From assembly GCA_013152715.1 (NCBI GenBank), contig JAADFU010000180.1:1594-59642 (forward strand): a stretch of DNA of 58,049 nt. The letters run 5' to 3'. The position numbers and the translations under genes were made by a program. Source of the stretch: Calditrichota bacterium. Lineage in GTDB: Bacteria > Zhuqueibacterota > Zhuqueibacteria > Thermofontimicrobiales > Thermofontimicrobiaceae. Below are positions 1 to 8,310 of the stretch, one piece after another (within the stretch, counting starts at the first letter, position 1; the number at the start of each line of letters is the position of its first letter). The notes below the pieces were generated by a model that did no database searches, was not told where the DNA came from, and saw nothing but the letters and a program-made list of their open reading frames with translations.

Positions 1-1332
1 AGACAGGCTCCGCCGAGAATTCATATTTTGTGGCAAACTGCGGATGGCTTTTCCGATGAAAATGTGCAAACTTTTTTCCCGGACAAGAGAGCCATTCTGT
101 GCGATTTCGGCGACATCGCCGGAGACAGCAAATTGGAATTTATCATGTTGACGCCGAGAGGCATCATTTATTACGCGCAAAATGATAGCAGATTTGAAAT
201 TCACCCCATAGAAGCGCTGAAAGTGACTTCCATTTTTCGCGTTAATGAAAAAAGCAAATTGCCCTACTGGGATTTCGTCAAAAATATCACTCCCGGCGGC
301 AGAGACGAAATCATTATTCCGCAATTCAATCGCACGCTCATTTTCAGTCAGTCGGACAGCAGCAATTGGGAAAAGATCGGGACTCTGAATCTCTCCGCAA
401 AAGCAAACATCAGTGCATTCAAAAGATTGGACATCAGTTATAAAACGAACAAAATTTACATTTCCGACTGCAATCGGGACGGTTTGCCGGATGTGCTGGC
501 ACAGGATAAAGATATTTTTTATCTCTTCTATCAAACTGAAAAAAATACTTTTCCCGCACAACCGAATCTCACCATCGACATGAAATTTACTCCGGATGAG
601 CCCAAGCCGGGAGAAGAAACCAGCATCACCGCCATCAAAGACATCAACGGCGATGGCGTGCTGGATTTGCTGGCGAACAAACTCGCAGCCCGGGAGAGCA
701 TCCTCAATCCGCAGAGCCAGTTGCAAATTTATCTCGGCAAAAACGGGGCGCAGCGACTGTGGTCATTGACACCGGATCAAATCATCGTCTCCACCGGCGT
801 GCAATTTGACGAACAAATGGTCGATCTGAACGGCGATGATAAACTCGACCTCGCCATTCCATCGGTGAAATTAGGCCTGATGCGCATCATCAAAATGCTG
901 CTCACTAAAAGCGTGACCGTGGGCATGAGGATTTTTCAAATGAACGAAAACGGAAAATATCCCGAGCAGCCCAATGTAGTGAAAAATTTCACCATTAAAT
1001 TCAATTTCAACATCGGCAACAATTCCGCAGGCGGAGGAGGCACATTGCCCGTGTTCGACGTCAAAGGAGACTTCAATGGCGACGATCTTCGCGATCTGGT
1101 GACGACCACAGACCAGCGCCATTTACAATTCTATTTTGGCAAAAAAAAATCAATTTTTTCCTCATCATCAAGCGCCAGCCTTCCTGTGCTACTACCTAAA
1201 AACGGCAATCGCCTGCAAATTTTTGAACTGAATCAGGACAAAAAATCGGATATTGTGATCACCTACCAGAAGCAGGATGATAAGTCGGGGGAGATGATGA
1301 AATTGGTGCGGGTGTTGGTGAACAAAAATTAA
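1..1332 (+). CDS. FG-GAP/VCBS repeat protein, 5'-truncated by window edge
   Basis: The reading frame is open from the first base of the window, so this is the 3' part of a longer gene; the first possible start codon inside (TTG at 28) has no ribosome binding site and is unlikely to be real. The visible part carries at least five calcium-binding-type motifs of the D-x-N-x-D-x-x-x-D kind (for example DCNRDGLPD, DINGDGVLD, DLNGDDKLD, DFNGDDLRD, ELNQDKKSD), spaced as in FG-GAP/VCBS beta-propeller blades. Such proteins are normally exported and act at the cell surface in adhesion or enzyme scaffolding. The signal peptide and any catalytic domain would lie upstream, so the specific role cannot be told. 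A similar propeller sits in the subtilisin at the other end of the window. A hairpin terminator follows at once. Confidence 0.75.
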   Translation, partial: RQAPPRIHILWQTADGFSDENVQTFFPDKRAILCDFGDIAGDSKLEFIMLTPRGIIYYAQNDSRFEIHPIEALKVTSIFRVNEKSKLPYWDFVKNITPGGRDEIIIPQFNRTLIFSQSDSSNWEKIGTLNLSAKANISAFKRLDISYKTNKIYISDCNRDGLPDVLAQDKDIFYLFYQTEKNTFPAQPNLTIDMKFTPDEPKPGEETSITAIKDINGDGVLDLLANKLAARESILNPQSQLQIYLGKNGAQRLWSLTPDQIIVSTGVQFDEQMVDLNGDDKLDLAIPSVKLGLMRIIKMLLTKSVTVGMRIFQMNENGKYPEQPNVVKNFTIKFNFNIGNNSAGGGGTLPVFDVKGDFNGDDLRDLVTTTDQRHLQFYFGKKKSIFSSSSSASLPVLLPKNGNRLQIFELNQDKKSDIVITYQKQDDKSGEMMKLVRVLVNKN

Positions 1333-1345
1333 AGAAATTGTTTTC

Positions 1346-1381
1346 AAAGTGTACTCCATCTGCCAGGTGGAGCACACTTTT
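1346..1381. terminator. Bidirectional hairpin terminator
   Basis: AAAGTGTACTCCA pairs with TGGAGCACACTTT across a 9-base loop with one mismatch; A-run and T-run flank it on either side. It lies between two convergent genes and can serve both. Confidence 0.8.
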
Positions 1382-1384
1382 GCA

Positions 1385-2806
1385 TTAATCGTCCTCTAAT
1401 TTTACATCCCCGTCATAATAGGTCACGCTGCGATGCGGTTTCCCGACCTGATAGCCCTTGGGCTTGGTGAAATAGGGATCATCGACAATTTCTTTCATGA
1501 AATCATCGCGGAATTTCGGGTGGGCAATACTGGCGATCCCCAGCGCTTTCTCGCCGGCAGTAAGTCCGCGCAAGTCAGCGATGCCGAATTCGTTCACAAT
1601 GACGACGCCGTCGTAAGCGGAGGCCGTTAAACTCACTCCCGGCGGATGGGTGCGCACGATTTTGGATTCGCCGTGGCGGGTGACGCTTTTGATGGCGATG
1701 ATGGGCACGCCGTAAATCGGATCGTTCAAGGCGCGAATGAAATCCGGCTGCCCCCCGACGCCGCTGTAATAGTGGCGCGCGTCGATGAAATCGGCCCAGA
1801 CATTGCCGTAAAAATCCACGCCGATGGCCGTATTCACAGAGATGAACGGCGAATTCTGCCGAATCGTCTCCGCCGCATTGGTGAAACCGCAAGGCCGCAT
1901 TTGCACGCCGGCGCGCATGTGAACGTACTCGTAAAGTTCTTTGGAGCCCATGATGAGACTGGTGGTGCTGTAGCCTTTGTTGACTTTTTTCAGGCGATTG
2001 GTGACGATTTCCGCTTTTTGCAATTTCATCAAGCCGTCGCCGTACAGCTCGGTCTGAATACCAAGGTCTTTGAACTGCGCGTCGCAAATTGTGGCAATAA
2101 CGGCGTCGGGAATTTTCCCGATGCCCACCTGAATCGTAGCGCCGTCGCGAATGAAATGTTTCGTGATCAATTCACCGATGCGGCGCTCCGCCGGAGACAA
2201 ATTTTCAAAATCAGGAGACGGAATTTCGTAAATCGGCTTCACGCGTTCATCGACAATGAGGTAATCAATCGAAGTGGCGTCCACGATGCTCTGGCCCTGA
2301 GTGAACGGCATGGACGGATCAAGCTCGGCAATCACTAAATCCGCGTGGTCGATGGCTGTGTGCATTGCTTCCACAGAGAGACCCAGACTAAATTCTCCGG
2401 TTAAATCATGCTGCCGCACTTTGAACAGCGCCACGTCTGGCTCGTACTCCCGATATTTTCCGATCAGAGAATCAATATTTGCCAGAGTACAGGGAACATA
2501 AAAAGCTCGGCCCTCGTTCGCCGCTTTTCTCACTTCACCGCCGGAAAAAATGGAATAAGTCATCACTCTGTCCTGCAATCCTTCTTCGATGTAAGGGATC
2601 GGCCCCTGCATTAAAATATGCACCATATTCAAAAACGGAAGTTTCGGAGAATTTGTTTTGATAGCATCGGTAATAAATTCCAAAGAGGCAGTCGGAGAGG
2701 CTGCATTGGAACCGATGTAACAAGTAATCTGCTCTTTCCCTTTAAATTTCTCGGCGATCACATCTGCCACCTGATCCAAACGAATTTTCTGAGGCCCTGT
2801 TCTCAT
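1385..2806 (-). CDS. Acetyl-CoA hydrolase/transferase family protein (CoA-transferase)
   Basis: A 473-residue protein of the acetyl-CoA hydrolase/transferase family (4-hydroxybutyrate, succinate or propionate CoA-transferases), which moves CoA between carboxylic acids in the cytoplasm, often during fermentation. Visible family motifs are GIGKIPDAV near 229-237, QTELYGDG with the probable catalytic glutamate at about 253, and GVGGQPDFIRA in the C-terminal half. The ATG at 2806 is preferred over an in-frame TTG two codons upstream because GGAGG lies seven bases before it. The length fits the 4-hydroxybutyrate/acetate CoA-transferase branch, but substrate cannot be told from sequence alone. The gene is single, with its own promoter at 2873-2901 and a shared terminator downstream. 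Confidence 0.88.
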   Translation of the reverse strand: MRTGPQKIRLDQVADVIAEKFKGKEQITCYIGSNAASPTASLEFITDAIKTNSPKLPFLNMVHILMQGPIPYIEEGLQDRVMTYSIFSGGEVRKAANEGRAFYVPCTLANIDSLIGKYREYEPDVALFKVRQHDLTGEFSLGLSVEAMHTAIDHADLVIAELDPSMPFTQGQSIVDATSIDYLIVDERVKPIYEIPSPDFENLSPAERRIGELITKHFIRDGATIQVGIGKIPDAVIATICDAQFKDLGIQTELYGDGLMKLQKAEIVTNRLKKVNKGYSTTSLIMGSKELYEYVHMRAGVQMRPCGFTNAAETIRQNSPFISVNTAIGVDFYGNVWADFIDARHYYSGVGGQPDFIRALNDPIYGVPIIAIKSVTRHGESKIVRTHPPGVSLTASAYDGVVIVNEFGIADLRGLTAGEKALGIASIAHPKFRDDFMKEIVDDPYFTKPKGYQVGKPHRSVTYYDGDVKLEDD

Positions 2807-2872
2807 GGTCAATCCTCCGTTTGTTTTTCACATACGTTTTCAAGTCTAGCAATCATTCATCATTTGTGTCGA

Positions 2873-2901
2873 GAATATACTAATTTTGTCGGTTCAAATC
2901 A
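2873..2901 (-). promoter_or_regulatory. Sigma-70 promoter for the CoA-transferase
   Basis: On the minus strand TTGATT, a 17-base spacer and TATATT are seen, about 70 bases before the CoA-transferase start. The rest of the 304-base gap between 2806 and 3111 holds only this and the divergent promoter. Confidence 0.65.
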
Positions 2902-3012
2902 AGCACTATTCAAAGCTGGCGCTGAAATGCAGCGCGCGCCCATATTCTACTAAATGAACCCAATTCGATTCGGAACATAATCTCATTTTACCAGTTAACA
3001 CAATAAAATTTC

Positions 3013-3041
3013 TTGCTTTTTTTCATTGTAATTACTATATT
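3013..3041 (+). promoter_or_regulatory. Sigma-70 promoter for the PpiD-like gene
   Basis: TTGCTT, 17-base spacer, TATATT, about 70 bases before the start codon at 3111; divergent from the CoA-transferase promoter. Confidence 0.65.
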
Positions 3042-3110
3042 AGCAGTCATTTCAATTTGCTAAATTATCAATTTTTAATTTAAATTAATCACGGGATTGA
3101 GGGTTAGGTT

Positions 3111-4934
3111 ATGGCAATCATGAACAAAATGCGTGAAAACACGCATATCATTTTATTCATCTTATTGGTGCTTTTCTTGTTGAGTATGACCATCGGCGGT
3201 CTGGTTGGCGGCGCTGATATTACGAGTATCATTTCCGGGCACAAACCGAATACTGTGGTTGCAGTGAATGGAGAGAATATTCCCTACGAGCAATATAATA
3301 ATATTCGCCAGCAACAATTTGACGCTTACCGCAAAAAGAACGGGAAAGAGCCTACCGGATTCGAGTTGCAGCAGTTGGAAGATCAGATTTTCGAGTCGGT
3401 CGTGCGCGATGTGCTGATCAAACAGTTGACCGAAAAAATGAATATTCAGATCACGAAAAAGGAAATCGCTTTCAATATTTTTGAAAATCCGCCGCAATTT
3501 TTGCGCACCAATCCCACGTTTGCGGACAGCAATGGGAATTTCGACATGAACAAGTACAAAGCAGCGCTGGCGGACGAGAGAAATCTGCAATATTGGAGTG
3601 TGGTGCAAAATTACCTCGCCGGAACGCTTCCGTTTGAAAAAGTGCAGCAAGAAGTTTTGTCCACAGCGTTTGTCACTGACGATGAAGTGAAAGAAGATTT
3701 TATCAAACGGAATCAGAAAGTCAAGGTGAAATACATCTTTTTCAATCCCAATCTTCATCCGGTGAAAGCCGAAGACATCCCCAAGCCGGAAGTGGAAAAA
3801 TACTACAAAGAGCACAAAGACGATTTCACCGACGAAGAACAGCGCCGTATCCGCTACGTGCTGTTTGAGCTGAAACCTACCGCCGACGACACAGCAGAGA
3901 TCAAGTCGTTCGCGCTTTCATTGTTGGACAGCCTGAAGCAGGGCGCGGAATTTGCTGAATTGGCGAAAAATTACTCGGAAGACCCGGGGTCGGCGGTTAA
4001 CGGCGGCGAATTAGGTTATTTTAGCAAAGGAATGATGGTGAAACCTTTCGAGGCTGCGGCTTTTTCCGCAAAGCCAGGCCAGGTTGTCGGCCCTATTCTT
4101 TCGCAACACGGTTTTCACATCATCAAAGTGGAAGACAAAAAAGTCGTGGACGGCAAAGAACAGGTCAAAGCCCGACACATTTTGCTGCGAATCACCGCCT
4201 CGCGCCGGACTTCGGAGTCCGTCAAAGACGACGCGGATTACTTTGCTGAACAGGCTGCGGACCAGGGCTTCGAAAAAGCGGTGCAAGCGGAAAACGTAAA
4301 AGTCGATACTACCGATTATTTCAACGAAAGCGGGTTCATTCCCGGATTGGGCGTGCAAAAGCGAATGGCGCAGAAAATTTTCAACAGCAAGATCGGCAAG
4401 CCGAGTCGGTTGCGCTACCTCGAAGATAAGGGCTATCTGATTTACGAATTAATCGACGTCAAAAAGGCGCGTTTGCAGCCGCTGGAAGAAGTAGAAAAAA
4501 TCATTCGCAATACGCTGCGTCAGGATAAGCAGAAGGAATTAGCCGGAGAGGCGTGCCGAAAATTCAGAGAGAGAATCCAATCGCCGGAAGATTTCGAAAA
4601 ATTAGCGGCAGAAGATTCGCTCGTCGTCAAAGAGACGGTATTTTTCCCCATGAGTGGTTTCGTCCGCGGCGTGGGCAAAGATCCCAATTTCATCGGCACG
4701 GCATTCGGACTGGAAATTGGCGAAATCTCCGGCCCTGTGAAGGGCTTGCGCGGATACTACCTGCTCAAAATGCTCGAAAAACAGGACTTCAACGAGTCGC
4801 TGTACAGTTTGCAGAAGAATAATCTGAAATACGATATGGCGCAAAACGAGCAACGCGCGATTTACAACGAGTGGTACAAACAATTGAAATCCAAAGCCAA
4901 AATCGAAGATTATCGGTACAAATTTTATAATTGA
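3111..4934 (+). CDS. PpiD/SurA-type periplasmic peptidyl-prolyl isomerase chaperone
   Basis: A 607-residue membrane-anchored folding factor. One transmembrane helix (about residues 12-33) is followed by a SurA_N-like helical region (50-200), then a parvulin-type PPIC rotamase domain (about 240-340) with the usual features: YVLFEL, FAELAKNYSEDPGSAVNGGELGYFSKGMMVKPFEAAAF and GFHIIKVED. A second region begins like another rotamase (VKARHILLRI, about 349) but lacks the central part, so it looks degenerate. The topology and length match PpiD, which sits at the Sec translocon and assists outer-membrane protein folding. Start at ATG 3111 is supported by GAGGG seven bases upstream. It stands alone between its promoter and a strong terminator. 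Confidence 0.88.
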   Translation: MAIMNKMRENTHIILFILLVLFLLSMTIGGLVGGADITSIISGHKPNTVVAVNGENIPYEQYNNIRQQQFDAYRKKNGKEPTGFELQQLEDQIFESVVRDVLIKQLTEKMNIQITKKEIAFNIFENPPQFLRTNPTFADSNGNFDMNKYKAALADERNLQYWSVVQNYLAGTLPFEKVQQEVLSTAFVTDDEVKEDFIKRNQKVKVKYIFFNPNLHPVKAEDIPKPEVEKYYKEHKDDFTDEEQRRIRYVLFELKPTADDTAEIKSFALSLLDSLKQGAEFAELAKNYSEDPGSAVNGGELGYFSKGMMVKPFEAAAFSAKPGQVVGPILSQHGFHIIKVEDKKVVDGKEQVKARHILLRITASRRTSESVKDDADYFAEQAADQGFEKAVQAENVKVDTTDYFNESGFIPGLGVQKRMAQKIFNSKIGKPSRLRYLEDKGYLIYELIDVKKARLQPLEEVEKIIRNTLRQDKQKELAGEACRKFRERIQSPEDFEKLAAEDSLVVKETVFFPMSGFVRGVGKDPNFIGTAFGLEIGEISGPVKGLRGYYLLKMLEKQDFNESLYSLQKNNLKYDMAQNEQRAIYNEWYKQLKSKAKIEDYRYKFYN

Positions 4935-4963
4935 TTTTGCTTTGAAAATTAGAAATTTTTATG

Positions 4964-4998
4964 AAAAAGTGAGCGGAGAGTTTTTCGCTCACTTTTTT
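4964..4998 (+). terminator. Rho-independent terminator after PpiD-like gene
   Basis: AAAAAGTGAGCG pairs with CGCTCACTTTTTT around a 10-base loop and ends in a T-run. Confidence 0.85.
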
Positions 4999-5235
4999 CT
5001 TTTTCAACGTGGCGTCATTTTCCTGCGCTTATTTCGCACAAACGCGAGAACTTTTTGCAAGTTGGCACATTTAAATCCGCTTTTAATTGTCTCACGCCCT
5101 CCACAATTAATAAGCGGGAAACATTCCTAAAATTGTCTGTTTTAGGCTATTTTTTGGCGCCACTGGTAAGGACACAACGGTGATAATGCCGGGAAAATGT
5201 TGTCAAATTTCATTAAAAATTTTGAAGTGAGAAGA
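4999..5235. other. Intergenic stretch without recognised gene
   Basis: Between the terminator and the convergent GH10-like gene there is about 240 bases of AT-rich DNA. The only structure noticed is a small hairpin, CCTAAAA/TTTTAGG at 5126-5146, without a T-run in the direction expected for the leftward gene. No ORF with a ribosome binding site was seen. Confidence 0.5.
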
Positions 5236-6360
5236 TCACTGGCGGGAGCTTTCAGAAAGAATTTCCCAGTGGGATTCAGACATTGAAAATCCCGTAAATA
5301 ACGAGATTCCGCGTGCGCCATTATTCAGTGAGATTTGCAGCGCTTGTTTCAATGCATCAGGTTTCAATGATTTTGCAAATAGTCCGCTGAACAATTTTTG
5401 TCCTGATTTCAGAAAAGACATTTCTTTTTCGATCTGCTCGCCGATCCAAAAAATATCTTCATTGTAAAATTTATGATAAAGCATGGGGAAAAAATAATCC
5501 AGATTCCAGCGGCGCCACTCCTGTCTTACGTTCCGCCAGTTGGGGAACACCGCCGCTGATGTCTTTTTCCCAAATTTTTTGGCGATGGGGACGACGATTT
5601 CGTTCACAATGTGGGAGATGCTGTCGTAACGGAACTGATTCCATTTCGCGTGATTTGCCGGGTCTTCGATTTCCAGCGGGTCGATTCCGGCTTGTTGTTT
5701 GAATTTTCTGCGGCAGGTCTCGCAGTAGCAGTAATCGAATTGCGGGAATTCTTTGTCTTGAATAATATCATATTTGGACTGCAAGGCAATCGGCAAAATG
5801 ACGTCGGGATAGCGAATATAATCGAGGTGAATGCCGTCCAAAAGCTCGATTTGTGCGAGTTCCGTAACTATTTTTTGAATGTGTTCCTGGGTCTCCGGGC
5901 GATTGGGGCAGAGGAATTTGTAATATTTGACGTAAGCCGGCTTTGTCCGCGCTGATTCGCCGAGACGATTGACGACGAAAGCTTCGGGAAATCTGGTTGC
6001 GAATTGTTCGTCGTTGTTGGGCATTGTCCACATCCAACCGTGTACTTCAAACTCGAATTCTTTGGCAAGAGGAAGGATCTGTTCCAGCGCGGCTTTTTGG
6101 ACGTTCAAATATTTGCTACGGTAAAATGCTTTCTTGCTGTTGTAAATATTTGGCAGAAGCCCGGAAACGGAGTGATCGCGCCAGAACTGAAAAGTCTTTT
6201 CCCATTCATTCAGTGTCTTTTTTTTGCTTAAATTAAACCAAACCCAATTCATCATTTTCCTCTTTTTGTCGGAACGGAAAATCCCCGGCGGGCGGAAAAA
6301 AGGGAAAAAGTTCGCCGTGCTGGAATAAGTAACTAATTTCAAAAACTCTCTTCGTTTCAT
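5236..6360 (-). CDS. Tat-exported GH10-like (PF02638-type) putative glycoside hydrolase
   Basis: A 374-residue protein opening with a twin-arginine-like leader (KRREFLK followed by a hydrophobic stretch), so export in folded form is likely. The core resembles the glycosyl-hydrolase-like 10 family: LDGIHLDYIRYP near the middle is the hallmark, followed by a CYCETCRRKF segment with paired cysteines common in this family, and a late LDYFFPMLYHKF strand. These proteins have a TIM-barrel fold and are thought to cleave polysaccharide or peptidoglycan-related glycans, but substrates are mostly unknown. It is the last gene of a leftward operon, starting four bases after the thioesterase stop; the ribosome binding site is weak, suggesting translational coupling. 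Confidence 0.75.
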   Translation of the reverse strand: MKRREFLKLVTYSSTANFFPFFRPPGIFRSDKKRKMMNWVWFNLSKKKTLNEWEKTFQFWRDHSVSGLLPNIYNSKKAFYRSKYLNVQKAALEQILPLAKEFEFEVHGWMWTMPNNDEQFATRFPEAFVVNRLGESARTKPAYVKYYKFLCPNRPETQEHIQKIVTELAQIELLDGIHLDYIRYPDVILPIALQSKYDIIQDKEFPQFDYCYCETCRRKFKQQAGIDPLEIEDPANHAKWNQFRYDSISHIVNEIVVPIAKKFGKKTSAAVFPNWRNVRQEWRRWNLDYFFPMLYHKFYNEDIFWIGEQIEKEMSFLKSGQKLFSGLFAKSLKPDALKQALQISLNNGARGISLFTGFSMSESHWEILSESSRQ

Positions 6361-6364
6361 CTCA

Positions 6365-6778
6365 TCAATTATCTGCTGTCTTGCCGATTAAAAGCTGGCG
6401 AAATTTTTCATCCATGGGAATGGGCCTGCCCTGTTTGTTGATGAAAACGCCGCGCATTGTTGCGGAGAAAACTTTTTTCCCGGAAGCGGTGTTGAAAATT
6501 TCCTGTTTCAGCGTCATACTGGAGCGCTTCAGTTCGACTGTTTCCAGCGTCACATCCAATTCGTCACCCAAAAATGCCGGTGAAATGTATTTGGCGTGCA
6601 CTTCGGCGATGACGATATATTTCCCCTGATTCATAAAATAGCTGAATGGTAAATTGGCTTGTTCCATAAATTCCACGCGGCAATATTCGCAGTAATTCAA
6701 ATAAACGGCGTAATTGACATGTCCCTGGGAATCCAATTCGTAGGATCGTACTTTTAACCTGAGTGAAAATTTCTGCAT
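6365..6778 (-). CDS. Hotdog-fold acyl-CoA thioesterase (4HBT, YbgC/FadM-like)
   Basis: A 137-residue single-domain hotdog protein. The N-terminal segment YELDSQGHVNYAVYLNYCEYCR matches the 4-hydroxybenzoyl-CoA thioesterase pattern, in which an aspartate (here D16) before GHVNN-like residues is catalytic. It is likely to hydrolyse acyl-CoA or aryl-CoA thioesters in the cytoplasm; the acyl group cannot be predicted. ATG at 6778 is chosen over the TTG one codon upstream because GGAG lies at good distance. It sits between the SbcD-like gene and the GH10-like gene in a compact operon; the three functions have no obvious connection. Confidence 0.85.
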   Translation of the reverse strand: MQKFSLRLKVRSYELDSQGHVNYAVYLNYCEYCRVEFMEQANLPFSYFMNQGKYIVIAEVHAKYISPAFLGDELDVTLETVELKRSSMTLKQEIFNTASGKKVFSATMRGVFINKQGRPIPMDEKFRQLLIGKTADN

Positions 6779-6807
6779 CAATCTGTCTCCTTCAGCTTCA
6801 ACATTTA

Positions 6808-7926
6808 TCAGAATTCATCGATTTTCAAATATGACACGCCCAGTTCTCTGAGTCGATTTTTGTCCAATTCGTGAACATCAGCATTGTCGATGTAACGTTC
6901 AAACTCCGCCGGCAAAGAGCCCATGGTGATAGTGTTTGATTTGTCTGATGTTGATGTTATCAGTTGCGTGATGGTTTTAGGGAGCGAAAAAACTTGTGGA
7001 AAAATGTTGTCAATTTCCCGGATGTCCAATTGAATCAGCGTTTCTTTCCTCAAATTGAGCAAGCTGATGGAAACCAGCGCTTGTCCCAGTTTGTCGTTGG
7101 AAATTTTCTCCAGCTCCGCATAAATTTCAGCAAGCGTCAGATCTTCGCAGTGAATCGGCGCTAATTTCAGCATGTTTCTGGTTTTGATTTCGCGGTAGTC
7201 GGTCTCATTTTTTTCGAGATCGACAACGACGAAGCCGGTGGGATTGCCTGCTTCGTTGAAAGAAGTTCTTTCGGTGGAGCCGGAATAGAGCACGTGAGGT
7301 TTAATTTCCAAATATTTGTGATAGTGTCCCAGGGCGATGTAGTCGAACTTTTTTTTCAGCGCCTTTTCGGGATCGGGAATGTGTTGCTCATTGAATTCGC
7401 CCATGGAAAAAGATTTGTCCCCTGCCCAGGCGCCGTGGCTGACGAGAATATTGAATTTGGTTTTCGGGCTAAACTTAATCTCGCTAAAAGCCCGTTCCAA
7501 TTCTTCTGTCAAAGAACAATGGGGAACGCAGTGAATGAGACAATCGCCGATGTGGAATTGTTCATAGTGACTTTGAAAGGCGGCGTAAACATTGGGCATG
7601 AGCGAGAGCGATTCAAAAATAGAACCTGTCGCACGGATTTTCGGCGTGGAATGATTCCCGGAAATTGCCACGAACGGAATGCCGCTGTCGGTGATTTTTT
7701 GAATGCCTTCCATGGCGACGGCAATGGCGCGGTTGGTGGGACGGCTGGTGTGAAATAAATCCCCGGCGTGAATGACAAAATCCGGTTTGATTTGCAAAAT
7801 TTCAGTGACGACCTGATTCCAGGCGTTGTAAAAATCCTGCTCCCGCTGGTTAATTCCGGTCTGTGGATCGATTTTGTAATAATCGGAATAGCCGAGATGG
7901 GTGTCAGAAAAATGGACAAATTTCAT
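6808..7926 (-). CDS. Mre11/SbcD-like DNA repair exonuclease
   Basis: A 372-residue calcineurin-like metallophosphoesterase of the SbcD/Mre11/DnaA-repair type. All metal-binding motifs are present in order: FSDTHLGYSDY (residues 5-15), HAGDLFH, SGNHSTP, the segment LVSHGAW, and the ALGHYHKY pair. The family forms a complex with the SMC-like ATPase SbcC and processes double-strand ends and hairpins. No SbcC/Rad50 gene is nearby, so its partner lies elsewhere or it works alone. The ATG at 7926 is preferred to the longer frame (to 8022) because AGGAGA lies just upstream and conservation starts at MKFVHFSDTH; the longer version would also overlap the promoter. Confidence 0.88.
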   Translation of the reverse strand: MKFVHFSDTHLGYSDYYKIDPQTGINQREQDFYNAWNQVVTEILQIKPDFVIHAGDLFHTSRPTNRAIAVAMEGIQKITDSGIPFVAISGNHSTPKIRATGSIFESLSLMPNVYAAFQSHYEQFHIGDCLIHCVPHCSLTEELERAFSEIKFSPKTKFNILVSHGAWAGDKSFSMGEFNEQHIPDPEKALKKKFDYIALGHYHKYLEIKPHVLYSGSTERTSFNEAGNPTGFVVVDLEKNETDYREIKTRNMLKLAPIHCEDLTLAEIYAELEKISNDKLGQALVSISLLNLRKETLIQLDIREIDNIFPQVFSLPKTITQLITSTSDKSNTITMGSLPAEFERYIDNADVHELDKNRLRELGVSYLKIDEF

Positions 7927-7990
7927 TTTTTCTCCTGAAATGTGAAATTTGCGGGCAGCGTCAGCCAAATAATTTATTTTCCGAAATATG

Positions 7991-8019
7991 AATTTAAGAA
8001 ATGAAAATGAATTTAACAA
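7991..8019 (-). promoter_or_regulatory. Sigma-70 promoter for the sbcD-like operon
   Basis: Minus-strand TTGTTA, 17-base spacer, TAAATT, about 65 bases before the start at 7926. Its position inside the longest reading frame supports the shorter protein. Confidence 0.5.
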
Positions 8020-8149
8020 CAAAAAAATATTTTGATCTCTTTCTGTCGGCGAGGATTTGCCAGCGACTCGGTTCAGTACCGCGGGATAATTTTCAATTTT
8101 GAAATGACAAAAAATTATTAACTTATCAAAAAATTAGAGCAGTTTTTTC

Positions 8150-8178
8150 TTGATTATTAGGCGAGAAAAGTTTATATT
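8150..8178 (+). promoter_or_regulatory. Sigma-70 promoter for the dehydrogenase gene
   Basis: TTGATT, 17-base spacer, TATATT. It implies a leader of about 125 bases before the start at 8311, containing a five-codon mini-ORF at 8280-8297. Confidence 0.6.
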
Positions 8179-8279
8179 TACAGTTTATTAAAAATGATGA
8201 TTGAATTTCAAGCTTCGGGTTCTTTGTTTGTTTAAAAAACCGCTTTTGGATTTTCATTTTTCAGGAGAAGCTCGAAACA

Positions 8280-8297
8280 ATGCACTGCAAACCATAG
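8280..8297 (+). other. Possible five-codon leader ORF (MHCKP)
   Basis: An ATG preceded by AGGAGAAG at about nine bases opens a five-codon frame that stops just before the ribosome binding site of the dehydrogenase gene. It may be chance, or may couple translation to the downstream start. Confidence 0.25.
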
Positions 8298-8310
8298 AAG
8301 GAGAGACTGC

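Noticed and set aside
1140-1162. Run of A followed by a T-rich tract as a possible slippage site in the FG-GAP gene
   Set aside because: The frame is intact on both sides and short A-runs are common in this AT-rich genome; no evidence of phase variation.
1646-2338. A 230-codon plus-strand open frame inside the CoA-transferase gene
   Set aside because: The opposite strand encodes a clear CoA-transferase with all family motifs; the plus frame has no recognisable domain.
2886-2905. GGTTCAAATC, resembling a tRNA T-loop
   Set aside because: No acceptor stem, anticodon arm or CCA can be drawn around it; it overlaps the -35 box of the CoA-transferase promoter.
5060-5085. TGGCAC as a possible sigma-54 -24 box
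   Set aside because: The following GC lies at the wrong distance (12 instead of 10 bases) and no rightward gene follows.
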